Below, one piece after another: positions 25,745 to 36,700 of a DNA stretch of 64,000 nucleotides (positions are counted from its first letter, which is position 1; every line of letters starts with the position of its first letter). Position numbers and translations under genes: made by a program. This DNA comes from Sympetrum striolatum (Eukaryota > Arthropoda > Insecta > Odonata > Libellulidae): positions 90,167,152-90,231,151 of the forward strand of contig OX388350.1 in assembly GCA_947579665.1 (NCBI GenBank), given 5' to 3'. Below the pieces are notes generated by a model. The model saw only the letters and a list, made by a program, of their open reading frames with translations, did not search any database and was not told the origin of the DNA.

Positions 25745-25905
25745 GAGGTATCCTATGGTAGTAGTAGTAGTATTGTTAAAAGTGCTTCGACAGCTCAGGT
25801 CATTTCGCACATTGGCTCCCACCGGGATTCGAACCCGGGACCGCTTTCACCAAAGGCAAACGTGCTATCCACATGACTATACGGAAGCCCGAGGTATCCT
25901 ATGGT
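25745..25905 (-). mobile_element. tRNA-derived SINE, family A, with 15-bp target duplication
   Basis: The body is 25760-25890, minus orientation. It is flanked by identical 15-bp copies of GAGGTATCCTATGGT at 25745-25759 and 25891-25905. The B-box on the minus strand (GGGTTCGAATCCC) is perfect and sits within an intact T-arm-like inverted repeat. The 3' end carries an ACT trinucleotide run (AGTAGTAGTAGT on the plus strand). The intact duplication and good B-box suggest a relatively young insertion. Confidence 0.93.
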
Positions 25906-27004
25906 GAGGTATACTCGCTTATAAGAGGGAAAAAGGACAGAAATGTGGAGGTATCAGTTTGAACGAGGGATCGTCTGCTTGAATCACTGCCATGAATAGG
26001 ACAGAGTACGTTTACCAAGAGAAAAGCGATCAATTGGTGTAGAATCACATATATTTACGGAGCATTTTGATGAAGAATTTTCTACATTGGCTTCCTTTTC
26101 AATGTTTGGAACGGCCTTAAAAATGAAATACCTTCTTATCCATCGCTATAATTGGAGTCAAGGGCTTTGCACTATTTAGGCCTCATCTTCGGAGCGGTAA
26201 TCTGCCGAAAATGGTTTATTCGTGAAAAAGTATTACGAAAGGGAAAACGTTTAGTAAATAATTGCTACGACAATCATTTTTCCGATAAGCAAAAGTAATC
26301 TACTTGGGTTCTGCCAAACTCTAACTGCGGTGTGCGGGAAAGTACGGTGGCATCCAAAATGGATGTCCATCGCCATTTGTCGGAATTCCATCGGTTCCAT
26401 CGCACGAAAACAGTTGAAATCGAAAACGCGCGAATCCAGCGGAAGATGCTTTCGCTCGACTGATCCTGGCCATAAATATCTTCGTTGACAGATGTCAGTG
26501 CCGTAGCTGGCTGTCGAACCATGCGAACGATCACGAATTTCGTGAATTACTCAACTACTCGTGATTAGGGAAGTACAAGATATTGTGGTTCGGAGGCATA
26601 GAGAAAACAACTGACAATATTCTTATGTTTCTCTAGATCCAGGAATGACCGACGCCCGTTTCCTCATCGCCGTTTCTTCTAATGGAATCGGTTTCGTTCG
26701 TTTCCAAAGTGTCGATGGATTCAATTTTAATTGGAAGCAATATGAGATGGAAGTGATGAGCGAAATCGGATCCCGGATTCAAAAACAGAAGAACGGAGCG
26801 GACGAAAGTCTGCTATTCATATCTGTATTGATGGAGCGATTGTCATTTGGTTTTGGTACTGAGAAACACACAATTTAATTACTTTAGTCTCCGTATTGTT
26901 AATGCTGTGAAAATCCGAAAGCTACTGAGGTACTGATTTGCTACATATTTAGGTTGATAATAAAGGTAAAGAAATGAAAATACCATACTATTACCCGAAC
27001 CACT
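25906..27004. other. Unique sequence, nothing recognised
   Basis: Open frames at 26274-26534 (minus) and 26645-26878 (plus) show no known domain. No repeat recognised. Confidence 0.4.
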
Positions 27005-27078
27005 GGAATAACTAATTTGCGACCTAAGTTTTGAGGCGTCATCATCAGCCTGATTGTTAAACCTAGGTTAATTATTCC
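27005..27078. other. Structured hairpin with hammerhead-like word on the minus strand
   Basis: Outer stem GGAATAACTA (27005-27014) with TAATTATTCC (27069-27078), one mismatch. Inner stem ACCTAAGTT (27022-27030) with AACCTAGGT (27060-27068), one mismatch that becomes a G-U pair in minus-strand RNA. The loop carries CTGATGATGACGCC on the minus strand, and CTGATGA is the hammerhead core word; the expected GAAA partner is only AAAA. It could be the 3' end of a Penelope-like or other repeat; only one copy is seen. Confidence 0.45.
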
Positions 27079-28303
27079 AATGGCACGGGTCTGATGTATA
27101 AATTTGCTTACGTTGTGGGGTCACAAAGTCTGAAGCGATCAACAAACATGGAATCGAGGATAACTTCCACTCTGAGAACAACTACAACAGAGAAATGCAT
27201 GAGGAATGACCGAGGTCTAAAAATCATCAAATCACATATTCATTGGAATGTGACGCCGTCCGAATATTAACGTGTCGATATTGTTCAAAAGTGCGATTCA
27301 GATAATTTATTCCGTATAAACTAAATCATTCTTCGTATCGAGATGGACTCGTGTATTGTTTGAGAATACATTGGCTTCAATTAAAACGATGTTTAGTATT
27401 TTTTATGGATTATGTTATTGACCATTTCACTGCCGTTTTTATGGAAAATAGATTCATTGGGAAGTCAGCGACGAATGAACCGAATCAATATGGAAATAAT
27501 TTTCAACTGGTGATAATCTCACTTCCTAGAGATAATCTGTCTCGGATACGATTACAATTTATTTATAAAAATAGGTTTGTATCAAATATCATTAATTATT
27601 ATGAGCTGTCGATGGATTTTTCGATGCAAACTTTCCCGCGTTTCCAAACAAACGATCAATCGGATGAAACGAAGCGGCGTCGTCCACTTTGGCATTCGCA
27701 CGGCGAAAATCCTTCCTTACTGAGTTGAAGCGAACGATGTTCGTCATTCTTTGAAACAATAAAAATGAAGATGAAACGTCGAAAGAGTGTTAAGAATGGA
27801 GGCGTCAATTAGCGATATAATATTCGTCGAAATAATTAGGTTATAAATGGTAATACCCCTTCCGATGGAACATCAAATAAAATCAGTTGTCGGTTTAAAG
27901 GTATTCTCTTTGTTTTAGACATAATGTAAACATTCATTTTACAATTTCATAATATACATCAAAGGTCAAATAAACGTAGGTTTGCAATCTTTTTATACTA
28001 GTGTCGCAACATATTAAATATCATAAACACCATGCAATCCAATAATAAACCATTAAGTCAAAAAACATTGAAGTATTAATTCTGAAAGCTTATGTTCCTT
28101 TGATACATAATAGACGTTTCTGTTTCTTTAAAAAGGACAAATTATGTGTTTAATTATGGTATAGATTTTGTTTATTCGAACAGTTATGTATCATACTATG
28201 GTAGTATAGGGCATGATGAATAATTGGTTGAATTAGAAAACTTAATCACTTTATCTTACTCATATATTTAAGGCAAACAAAGTATTGAACGCTTACTTTA
28301 GAG
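27079..28303. other. Unique sequence; one 125-codon frame of unknown meaning
   Basis: The plus-strand frame 27351-27728 encodes 125 residues with no recognisable domain, signal peptide or repeat. CpG content is ordinary. I cannot tell whether it is a real exon or chance. Confidence 0.25.
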
Positions 28304-28500
28304 TAGTGTTTCCCAAACTTTTTCAAGCCAACGTCTCCTTGGTTCCACAAAAGTGTACCGAACGTCCCCCACCCGTAATCTTTAAAATTATAATCAGAAT
28401 CGTACATGAAAAAATGGACCATCAACATCCCCACGGACTCTCTCCTAAGATGTAATATTAGTATTAATTGATGCCGCGAGGGAAAAAAGTTGACGCTATT
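28304..28500 (+). mobile_element. Probable hAT-type terminus, partial element
   Basis: TAGTGTTTCCCAAACTTTTT at 28304 is one base away from a very common hAT terminal repeat form (CAGTGTTTCCCAAACTTTTT). The following sequence, with clusters of ACGTCCCC-type words, is also typical of such ends. I found no matching inverted terminus downstream, so this is likely a truncated or solo end. Confidence 0.5.
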
Positions 28501-28504
28501 TAGA

Positions 28505-28556
28505 TGGGTGTAAATCAATGTAGTATAGGGTATAATACCACATCGATTTACACCCA
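28505..28556. repeat. 52-bp imperfect palindrome
   Basis: TGGGTGTAAATC at the left end pairs with GATTTACACCCA at the right end. The match continues inward with few mismatches (CAATGTAGTAT against ATACCACATC) around a short AGGGTATA centre. It lies just after the hAT-like terminus and may be part of that element or a small independent inverted repeat. Confidence 0.8.
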
Positions 28557-29700
28557 CCAAAAGGCACCTTTCAGTGTCTCCCTGTCGCCTTCTCGTTTGG
28601 TTTTGCTACATTAGCGGGGCAATGCTTTAGAGGGTCGACATTGTCGGTGAGTGATGACTAAATACCGTAATCTTCGAACCACATTAAGTATCACTTACTA
28701 AATTACTAAATTTTTACTTCGAATATTTTTACGTCAGAGCATTGCTGTATCTTTCGTAAAATGAGTTTCTCAGAAGTGTGCGTTGAATGCGCCGTCCAAA
28801 CGAGGTATTTTTCCGTGAGTGTCACGTGCTACGTTGTAAGGCTTCTGGGAAACCAAGTAAGAGGAAATAGTAGACCGATAATCCGGATTTATTGCTTCGG
28901 CTTCTTTAAATCGGTTTAAGCGACGGCCTCGATCCATCCGGCTCACATCGATTGGCTCACAATCGATTATTTAAATACACAAATATCGAATCGGGAGAGA
29001 ATCAATAGTACGGCTACAAAGTCAGAATTCGTTCTTCTTGAAATAGAACGCTCGATTAAAATGTCCATTGGCGTCATTAAAGCATTTTCAGATTTCATTC
29101 CGAAATAAGTTGAGATTTTGGTAAGCAGATTACAAATTTGGTTTTCCGATACCATATTTCGGAGGCTCATAGTTGGGAATTTTGGTCATCCATACTTGGG
29201 TTTTTGGGTTTTTTTTCTACTTTGGGATAATAACACTTTAATTTAATTGCATCGTTAAAACTATGAATACCAATTGATAAATAAATATCAGAGTCGCTCA
29301 TCGAGAACCTGCGGATTCTTTTCCGAAATCGCACTTCATTCGTAGAGAAGGCGGCATTCAAAATTTATCCATTGAGTTTATAAAGTGGAGACTAAGCCCG
29401 AAACAACGGCCATACGAAATTATCTATTAAATCATTAATTTTTCTTTACAATTTTATTTTTAAACCCGCAAACTCTCAAAGGATTTTCATTGTACCGAGG
29501 TAATGTATAGTTTTTTAGGCTTGGAAACGGTGACTTTATTGCTAAAATAACAGGGCAGTTTGTGCTACGGTGATAGCGAAAAAGTAGCAATCAAAGAAGC
29601 TTAATCAAAACGTAACACAAAACTATTCTGACCCTAAAAACTACTAAAATGCATGTGTTTTGTGGTACTTTGCACATAAGGGCGTGCATCCACGAAAATT
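28557..29700. other. Unique sequence, nothing recognised
   Basis: No gene or repeat recognised. Confidence 0.4.
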
Positions 29701-29701
29701 C

Positions 29702-29780
29702 CCGAGGAAAAACGGACTTGAAAAAAGTCTGAAAAGCTTCCCGGCCCTGTCAGACTTTTTTCAAGTCCGTTTTTCCTTGG
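29702..29780. repeat. Hairpin with 31-bp arms and 17-nt loop
   Basis: Arms 29702-29732 and 29750-29780 are inverted copies with a single mismatch (CCGAGGAAAAACGG against CCAAGGAAAAACGG). They are separated by AAAGCTTCCCGGCCCTG. The near-perfect pairing suggests a recent origin. It could be a microRNA-like or siRNA-like hairpin if transcribed, a tiny foldback element, or a replication-slippage product; nothing in the sequence decides. Confidence 0.9.
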
Positions 29781-30990
29781 GATAGCTCCATAAATTTCAA
29801 ATGCGGAACTGGAAAAAGGGAGTCATTCATTATAACAGCAAATAATGCAAATATTAACCAAGACAATTCATGAAAATTGTTAGGTGTATATTTTGACAAA
29901 AACCTAAAATGGAGGGAACCGATTAATTGCATTTCTCTGACCTTAAGCAAAGCGTGCTTTCACATATCATTCATTTCAAGAATAACTAATATTGAAACTA
30001 GATCTATATTATGGATACTTCTACGCAGTTAAACACAGTATAATACTACGGGAAACAGATCCGGGCAGATTATAAATCTTCAGAATTGAAAAATGATTCT
30101 TACGCATTTTGGCAAATAAAAGAGGAACTTTTAAACCCTCTTCAGGAAGTGCGGCGTTTTTTCATTGCCATCTTTACACGAAATGATCGTACACGTGCAC
30201 AAGAATTTTACAAATGTTTCCAAATATATTCCAAACCACCACCGTAACCACCAGGGAAAAGTATCTTTTACATTTTCCAATACACAGGTCTAAATCTTAT
30301 GAAAATTGCATTTTATATGTGGGAATAAAATTTTTTTAACAATTTGCCGGTCGAAACGAGGAAAAGGTTTTACGAGAAATTCCGTTGTTTTTCTGGAGAA
30401 TTGAAAATAATGATAATTGAAAAATGTTATTATTCAATTAATGAATTTTTAAACTAACCTCCTCAATTTTATAATTAATTTACTGTCATCTTATTGTAAA
30501 TAAGTTAGTGCTTTTTTCTTCTTTTGCCATAAATTATGCATTTTTATATGTAAATATATATGTATGCATATTTATATTAATTTTGTAATATGGAGTACAT
30601 AATTGTAAAATTAATTATGTAGCATTGGCCTATGTAATTAGTAATGTATTTTACTACTGTACTGTTTTTGTATCTGACGAGACATCTATTCACTTCAGTA
30701 CAATATCTGAATTTATTGTGAATGTTACATGCCAATTAATAAACTAAACTATATTAAACTTTCCTCGTTATCTGCTTGTAGTTTGCACACAAGAATCTTT
30801 AAGCTCTCAATTGCTCAAGTTTAACTGTAGTACAGAAATTACAATTAATTACAATTACTCCGTTCTCTCCATTTTAGATTGAACAAGAGACTTTTCAGTC
30901 TCAATATCGCCTTAGACCTTACAGACTTTACATACGATAGTTTTTTAGCGTGACTTTCTTTCCAAAGTTGCACGTTCGAGATGAGCCCTA
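29781..30990. other. Unique very AT-rich sequence, nothing recognised
   Basis: Long A/T runs, especially 30400-30760. No gene or repeat recognised. Confidence 0.4.
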
Positions 30991-31214
30991 TCTAACGAGC
31001 GTTTGAGCACATTAACGATCCAACCTCACGGTCCCGGGCTCGAATCCCGGCTAATTCCATATTTCCCGTTAGGGAATGGTTGTCTGTGTATGTATATGTG
31101 TATGTTGTGTTTATCAATAAAGGTAAAATGAAACAAATAATAAAATAAAAAAGGGGTAAATTGGGAGGATAGCCTTCAAAGACTAAAATTCGCTCATAAA
31201 GAGACGGCATTATT
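30991..31214 (+). mobile_element. tRNA-derived SINE, family C, copy 1
   Basis: It aligns with 38861-39080 over its whole length. Shared parts are GAGCGT, the block TCCAACCTCACGG, a B-box region (CGGGCTCGAATCCCGGCTAAT), GGGAATGGTTGTCTGTGTATG, AATGGCCTTCAAA-type words (here ATAGCCTTCAAAGACTAAAATTC) and the end GACGGCATTATTA. Its 3' end directly abuts the (TA) end of the family G long copy, so the two lie tail to tail. Confidence 0.85.
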
Positions 31215-32391
31215 ATATATATACGAGTAAAATGTAGCTTGCATACTGCAAGCAGATCGACAACACTAATTTCATATCGGCATAACATTGGGACGGTCCT
31301 CAAAAGAAAAAAAAGGATTTAAAATATTCTTAAAATTCGCTGCAATTTAATCGTCAGGCATCGAACCCGGGTCTTCCTGGTGACATTACTATGCAGCACA
31401 ACAGAAGATCGCCATCTCTAACTATGTGTGATAATTCAAGCAGAAATATTGGCTGCAACTGCCTACTTTTCCCATGTATTCCTTATGTGAGAAATTTTAA
31501 TGTGCTCTGGCATCGAACCCAGGAACAGCATTGCCGTATCTAAATTTTTTTCTTAATCTGAGTCTTAATATACATCTTTTAGCAAAGCAAGAACTTCCTA
31601 ATATTTCGATAAGTACATCAAAATAAATAATGAAAACTAACTCAATGTATTTTAAATAGGGGATATATTTACAGCCTGACTTCGAACCCGGGTCTTTCTG
31701 GTTATACTTTCTAAGCAACACAACAGAATATCACCATCTTTAACTATATGCGAAAATTCAAGCAGAAATATTGGCTGCAACTGCCTCAAACGACGTCCTA
31801 CTTTTCCCATATATTCCTTATGAGAGAAATGTTATTTTGCTCTGGCATCGAACCCAGGAACAGCACGGTCTTATCTAATTTTTTTTTCTTAAACTAATTC
31901 TTATCATGCATGTACATACCAATAGCCAAGCACGAACTTTCTATCATTTCGATAAATGCATAAAAAATAATGAAAAACTACCTCAATTTTTTTTAAATGC
32001 GGGATTTTTGCATCGTCCTAGCATCGAACTCAGGACTTTTTCGGAAAAGATCATTTATGTTATCGATAGATCCTAACCATATCCATCGTCTCCTTGAATT
32101 TAAATTCCCTTCCTATCCGGGAAGTATTTTTTTTAATTCCCGAAAATCAAAGCAATGCATTGAAACGGAAAAAATCGGAACTTAGGGGCCCTCTGGAATC
32201 GAACCCATGACTCTGAGGTTCAAAATCGCAATTTTTCTGGTGGTTACTCGTTATGGCCAATGCGTCGTAAAAATTTCAAGTCAATGACGCTTGTGGTTTA
32301 GCCTGTGATTTGTATCCTATCTCGGTATATGGGTATCTGGGTATCTATATACATGAATGGATCCGGAGAAGCGTCTATATATAATAGATTT
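31214..32391 (-). repeat. B-box repeat (family G), long copy with six boxes
   Basis: Minus orientation. It is homologous at both ends to the short copy at 21329-21945. On the minus strand it has six B-box-like words, at 31357-31367, 31509-31519, 31678-31688, 31844-31854, 32020-32030 and 32195-32205. They are spaced 152-176 bp apart, four matching GGTTCGANNCC exactly and two with one or two mismatches. Two internal units (31357-31545 and 31678-31877) are clear tandem copies, about 330 bp apart, sharing AAGCAGAAATATTGGCTGCA and CTCTGGCATCGAACCCAGGA. No protein is encoded. Confidence 0.85.
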
Positions 32392-33633
32392 TATTCCATT
32401 TCATCAATCAAATTAACAATTTACGGTTCGATAATGAACTGTATTTGACTTGGGTTATAATCGAGCCACTTGGTGAGAACCAGTCAATCTTTGTTGTCTT
32501 TTGTCAACAACGTCATCTCAATTCACTTTCGTGAGTTTTAATAGAAAGAACGCATGTTGTGCAGGCGATCGACTCCGTGCATACCCACGCCTCGTGTGGG
32601 TGAAAGTCACGTTAAATCACGGAACTTGCGCTTTCCGCACGAATAAACTTATGTATGAGCATGAGTTGTTCTTCAATTAAAAGAATAAATGCTAAATCGG
32701 AGATGCGAAAAGAAAATTAATGCACTATTCTATCATAATAAGAATCATTTTATATACAATTGTAAAGGTGTTACTTGTAGATTTTTCGATAGTTTTTCCC
32801 ATAATTCTCCTCTAATGTAGATGGAGAACCGACAAGTTTCAAATCACCAATATCTCCAATGCTTTGAGTTGGCATTTCAAAGTTTGAATTGACTTTCCTT
32901 TAACTACCGAATCCTTCAATATGATTGGAAATACTCGGCTTCATCGAGGTGATATGTCGACCGAATGTCAACGAAGTAATTGTGGACAAATTTAACGGAT
33001 GTTTTAGCAAATCTTGGCCTCGTAAGTGCCATTTTAACTGCCGATTCAATTTCCATCATTGAACTGCATTCGTTCGCTCAGTGAATATTGTAGGCCTTTC
33101 GAATTGTTATTCAACTATTTATTTAACGTATATTTTCATTTTGAGGTGGAATAAAATTGATTGTATTAAAGATATCATGTATAGGGACAGTTGTTGATAT
33201 ATCGGTTGGTAATTAGATAGTTTTCGGAATACGGTGCACGTAATTAACAGATTTTTCGGAAACGGATACTGCAAACCGATAAAATATCGAAGCGGAATGA
33301 ATATCGGTTCCCGGATCAGAATTGCTCGCAAATGCATTTTCCGGTTGGAGAAGACAAGCGACAGCTTTATTGGCTGCAGTTTTCCTCAGCTTTCACCAAG
33401 CGGCAGCAGTTGGCGCTCCACTTTCACGCAAACAATAAAAAAGCGAATCGTCGACAGCGCACGCACAGCGGGTCTACATTCGCACAAAACAGAAGCGACT
33501 TCCGGTGACGCCCTTTAAGTGGTATGATTCGACTATTTTGATCAAATGAGGCTTTGTGACTTACATGGGATCGGCACAATGCATCACCGTAACGAAGATA
33601 AGCAAACATTTGTCAGTCCGTCACTCATAGATT
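32392..33633. other. Unique sequence, nothing recognised
   Basis: No gene or repeat recognised. CpG ordinary. Confidence 0.4.
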
Positions 33634-33720
33634 CAGGGCCGGCTCAAGGCAAAAGCTAGACAGATACCCAGGGCTCCAAATCTGTAGGACTCCAAGTTAG
33701 AGAGGCTATGGAAGAATATT
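33634..33720 (+). mobile_element. Possible hAT-like terminus (CAGGGCCGGCTC)
   Basis: CAGGGCCGGCTCAAGGCAAA at 33634 resembles the terminal inverted repeats of a widespread class of hAT elements (CAGGGCCGG...). It is followed by CCCAGGGCTCC, also typical. No inverted partner was found nearby, so it is at best a truncated end. Confidence 0.35.
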
Positions 33721-36700
33721 ATTTAAATGTTAACTACCAAAAATGACATAGGACGTTCCTAAAATCTCAGTTAAATAAAAGCAACATATCATTGTTTCCA
33801 ACACAGCGTTCCTATTACCCCTAATTCCTTGTGATCATTTGATCTTTATCAGATACGATGCTGCCAACGTTAGGTAAAAATCTTTATTAGCGTAGTTTGA
33901 AAGTATAAAAACAGGAATTTTCAGATAATTTTTGAGCGAGTGAACGCAGTTACACAGCCTCGCTTTTGTTTAGCGATATATTTCATACAATTTTCCCCAT
34001 TCCAAATGTTTTTCATTTGTCCCTTGGTACAGGATGGAGAAAAACGTATATCCCATTAACTTTTGATTCAGAATTGTTAATGGCCGTGGTGATACGCAAA
34101 TACGAATACGAGGATGATAAGCATATGCGTTGATATGATGTTTCTGAGGTATCAGTGAATAATTGATTTATATATGTGGCATGAAAAGTGTTCCTCGTAT
34201 GGTGCTTCGATTACAAGGTTGTTTAATTCTCCTCGAGGAATACAAGCACGCGTTAATTATCTCACTCCTCATCTAGTAAGACTCATTTCCCTCTGCAAAT
34301 GGTAAAGGCCAAACGGCCTTCGGGCTGAATATTTTACAGAAAGATAACATATAATGCTACCTTATCAACATTAAACTAATATGTATAGTGCATTAAGAGC
34401 CAACTGAAGGCATGAGTTATGAACAAGGCGTTGGCGCCAGCTCATAAGAAAGATTCAAAAAAAGACTTCCTCCACAATCCGAAAGTGATCGACTGACCAC
34501 CGTTCAATTGAGAGAAGTAAATTAACCACAAAATATGTGGGATAGAAATCTTAAGGGGAAAATGATTCAAACTTCGGATGAGCTCAGTAAGTTCATGGAC
34601 AATATTTTCTAATTTCCAAGGATAATTATTTCGGAAGACGTCTCAGATTCCAACAAACAGAAATGTCCATGAACTGGACACTCACCCTGGATCTGTGGTG
34701 AGGGAGAATCGGAAGAGTAATCTTGCAGAAAAATCTCAACAATTGGCTTCAACGATTCCATTTTGTCGCGACGAATTCATTCCATTCATTCATTCTCTTC
34801 GTCTACGTGAATCGATGGCCCCAGAAAAGGGGCCCTTCCACATGACCGATTCTAATTCACTCTCACTAGTACAATTAGACGAAGATATAAGCAAAATTCG
34901 TTCTTCCTCGAAAATTGAGGAACTTCGAAGGAAACGCAGCCGTAAAAATTTCCATAAAAACTTACGAAAACAAAAAGGAAGGACATCTGGTGGGAGAAAC
35001 AGCTGCGTGTTTTGAGGGGCTTCGGCGTCGGGTTTCCTTTCGACGGACCGGGATCGAACCCAGAAATGCCATTTTTTAAGCTGAATTTGGATATTTTCCC
35101 TGAATAATAGAGGACGAGCTAAATATCGGTGTTGCCAACGGAAAAGGGCGTAAATGGTAATTACGTCATCATGCTCGAAAGAAGTTCCCCTCGAATAATA
35201 GGGAAATTTAATGAAGAGCATAAATGTGCATAAATTAAAAAAAGGAAATCGTAATGGCATGAAATAAAGTACTTAAGCGAGCGCGTACTTAAAAGCTAAT
35301 CAACCTAGAAACCAATTTGAGCGTATTATTGTTTGTAAATCGAGGAGATTAAAATAGTTTCGATTAAGGTCCCTTTTTATGGACATTAATATGGATTGCT
35401 ATGGGATGTTTTTTAATTTTGTAATCAAAAGTAATTCCGAGACCCAAAATATATATTTTCATAAAAGAATATAACATTGTCGAACCCGGGGCTATTATTC
35501 CAAGCCAGTCTATGTTCCTCCTAGGAATAGAAAAATAATTATTGTGATTCAGCTCTAGGTGAATATGCACGTGAAAATTTGCAAATGAACATAAAGAAAA
35601 TTTTTATCTTTTAAGTTGGATCAGAGAAGGACTCGTAATATGTTGATTGGCATTCCATAAATGGGATCGGATGAGAAACACGGATTTGGTGAAAAAACAG
35701 CAGCCCCCGGTGTAAAATGAAATATTACTTTCTCTTGATTTCCTTCCGTAAGCTCTCCGCTTCGAAACGATCGAGTTGGTAACACCGTTATCCTTGTGAG
35801 TCGTGACCTCGTCCAAGATCACGATCGCTTTCACCTTCTCGTGAATCATTAGCCAGCGTTCCGCCGTTACTGCAGTAGATGAACTGGACCAAGAGATCTT
35901 TGTTTAAACGGCACTTTAATGGGAAGCAAAAGGAAAGAGTAAATTCAGTCCGTGACCGTCAAAAGAAATGAAATACCGTGTGCATTCGATAATACAACGG
36001 AGGAAATACTGCGAACTTCAGGAATTACTCGTCTAAAATATTTTGGGAAAGAGATTTACTCCGATTGGATACGCAATGATTCGAGATAACGTTCAATTAC
36101 GCCTTATTCGCAGTTGAATACTTAAACCAAAACAAAGAGTGAAAAGCAGTTTGTAGATTAAGGAAAGATCGAGAGTTCTATCCTCAAAAGGGAATTAGGA
36201 ATCTATAAAACTCAAAATGACTAAAGTTGAAACATATGTTATACTGTGGAAGGGGAAAAATTAATCCAGGATGGAAAGACTTGATTTTGCCGAAGGGTTC
36301 TGGTTTTAAATTAACAACATAACCTGCAACAGAATTGGAGGAACGATAGGCAGAAGAGTTTGTACTGGACCGGTACCGGAAAAAAATTTCTGTCAGCAAA
36401 TAACACACGCGTAGATGTCAGGAAACTACTTGTAAAAGAATTATACTTGGATTTCTTTAAGGTTATAAAATATGTGAAGGAAGACCAATGGAGTTATTCC
36501 ATAGAGAAATAAGAAAGGGTACTAAGCAAGTAACTCATATAGAAGAGTCACCTTTTTTCGGCCCTGCATCGTTTGATTATGAGCAGCATAGAAACGTTAT
36601 TTGAATAGCCGCCGAGATAAGTGAGAGAAAACGAACGGTGTGTCCATTCCTGCTTCGAATTACCTTTTCAAGAAATTGAAGAACATTTTCAAATTTTGGC

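Noticed and set aside
27351..27728. 125-codon open frame as a host gene
   Set aside because: No recognisable domain, no splice context and no codon signal that I could defend; chance frames of this size are expected in 64 kb.
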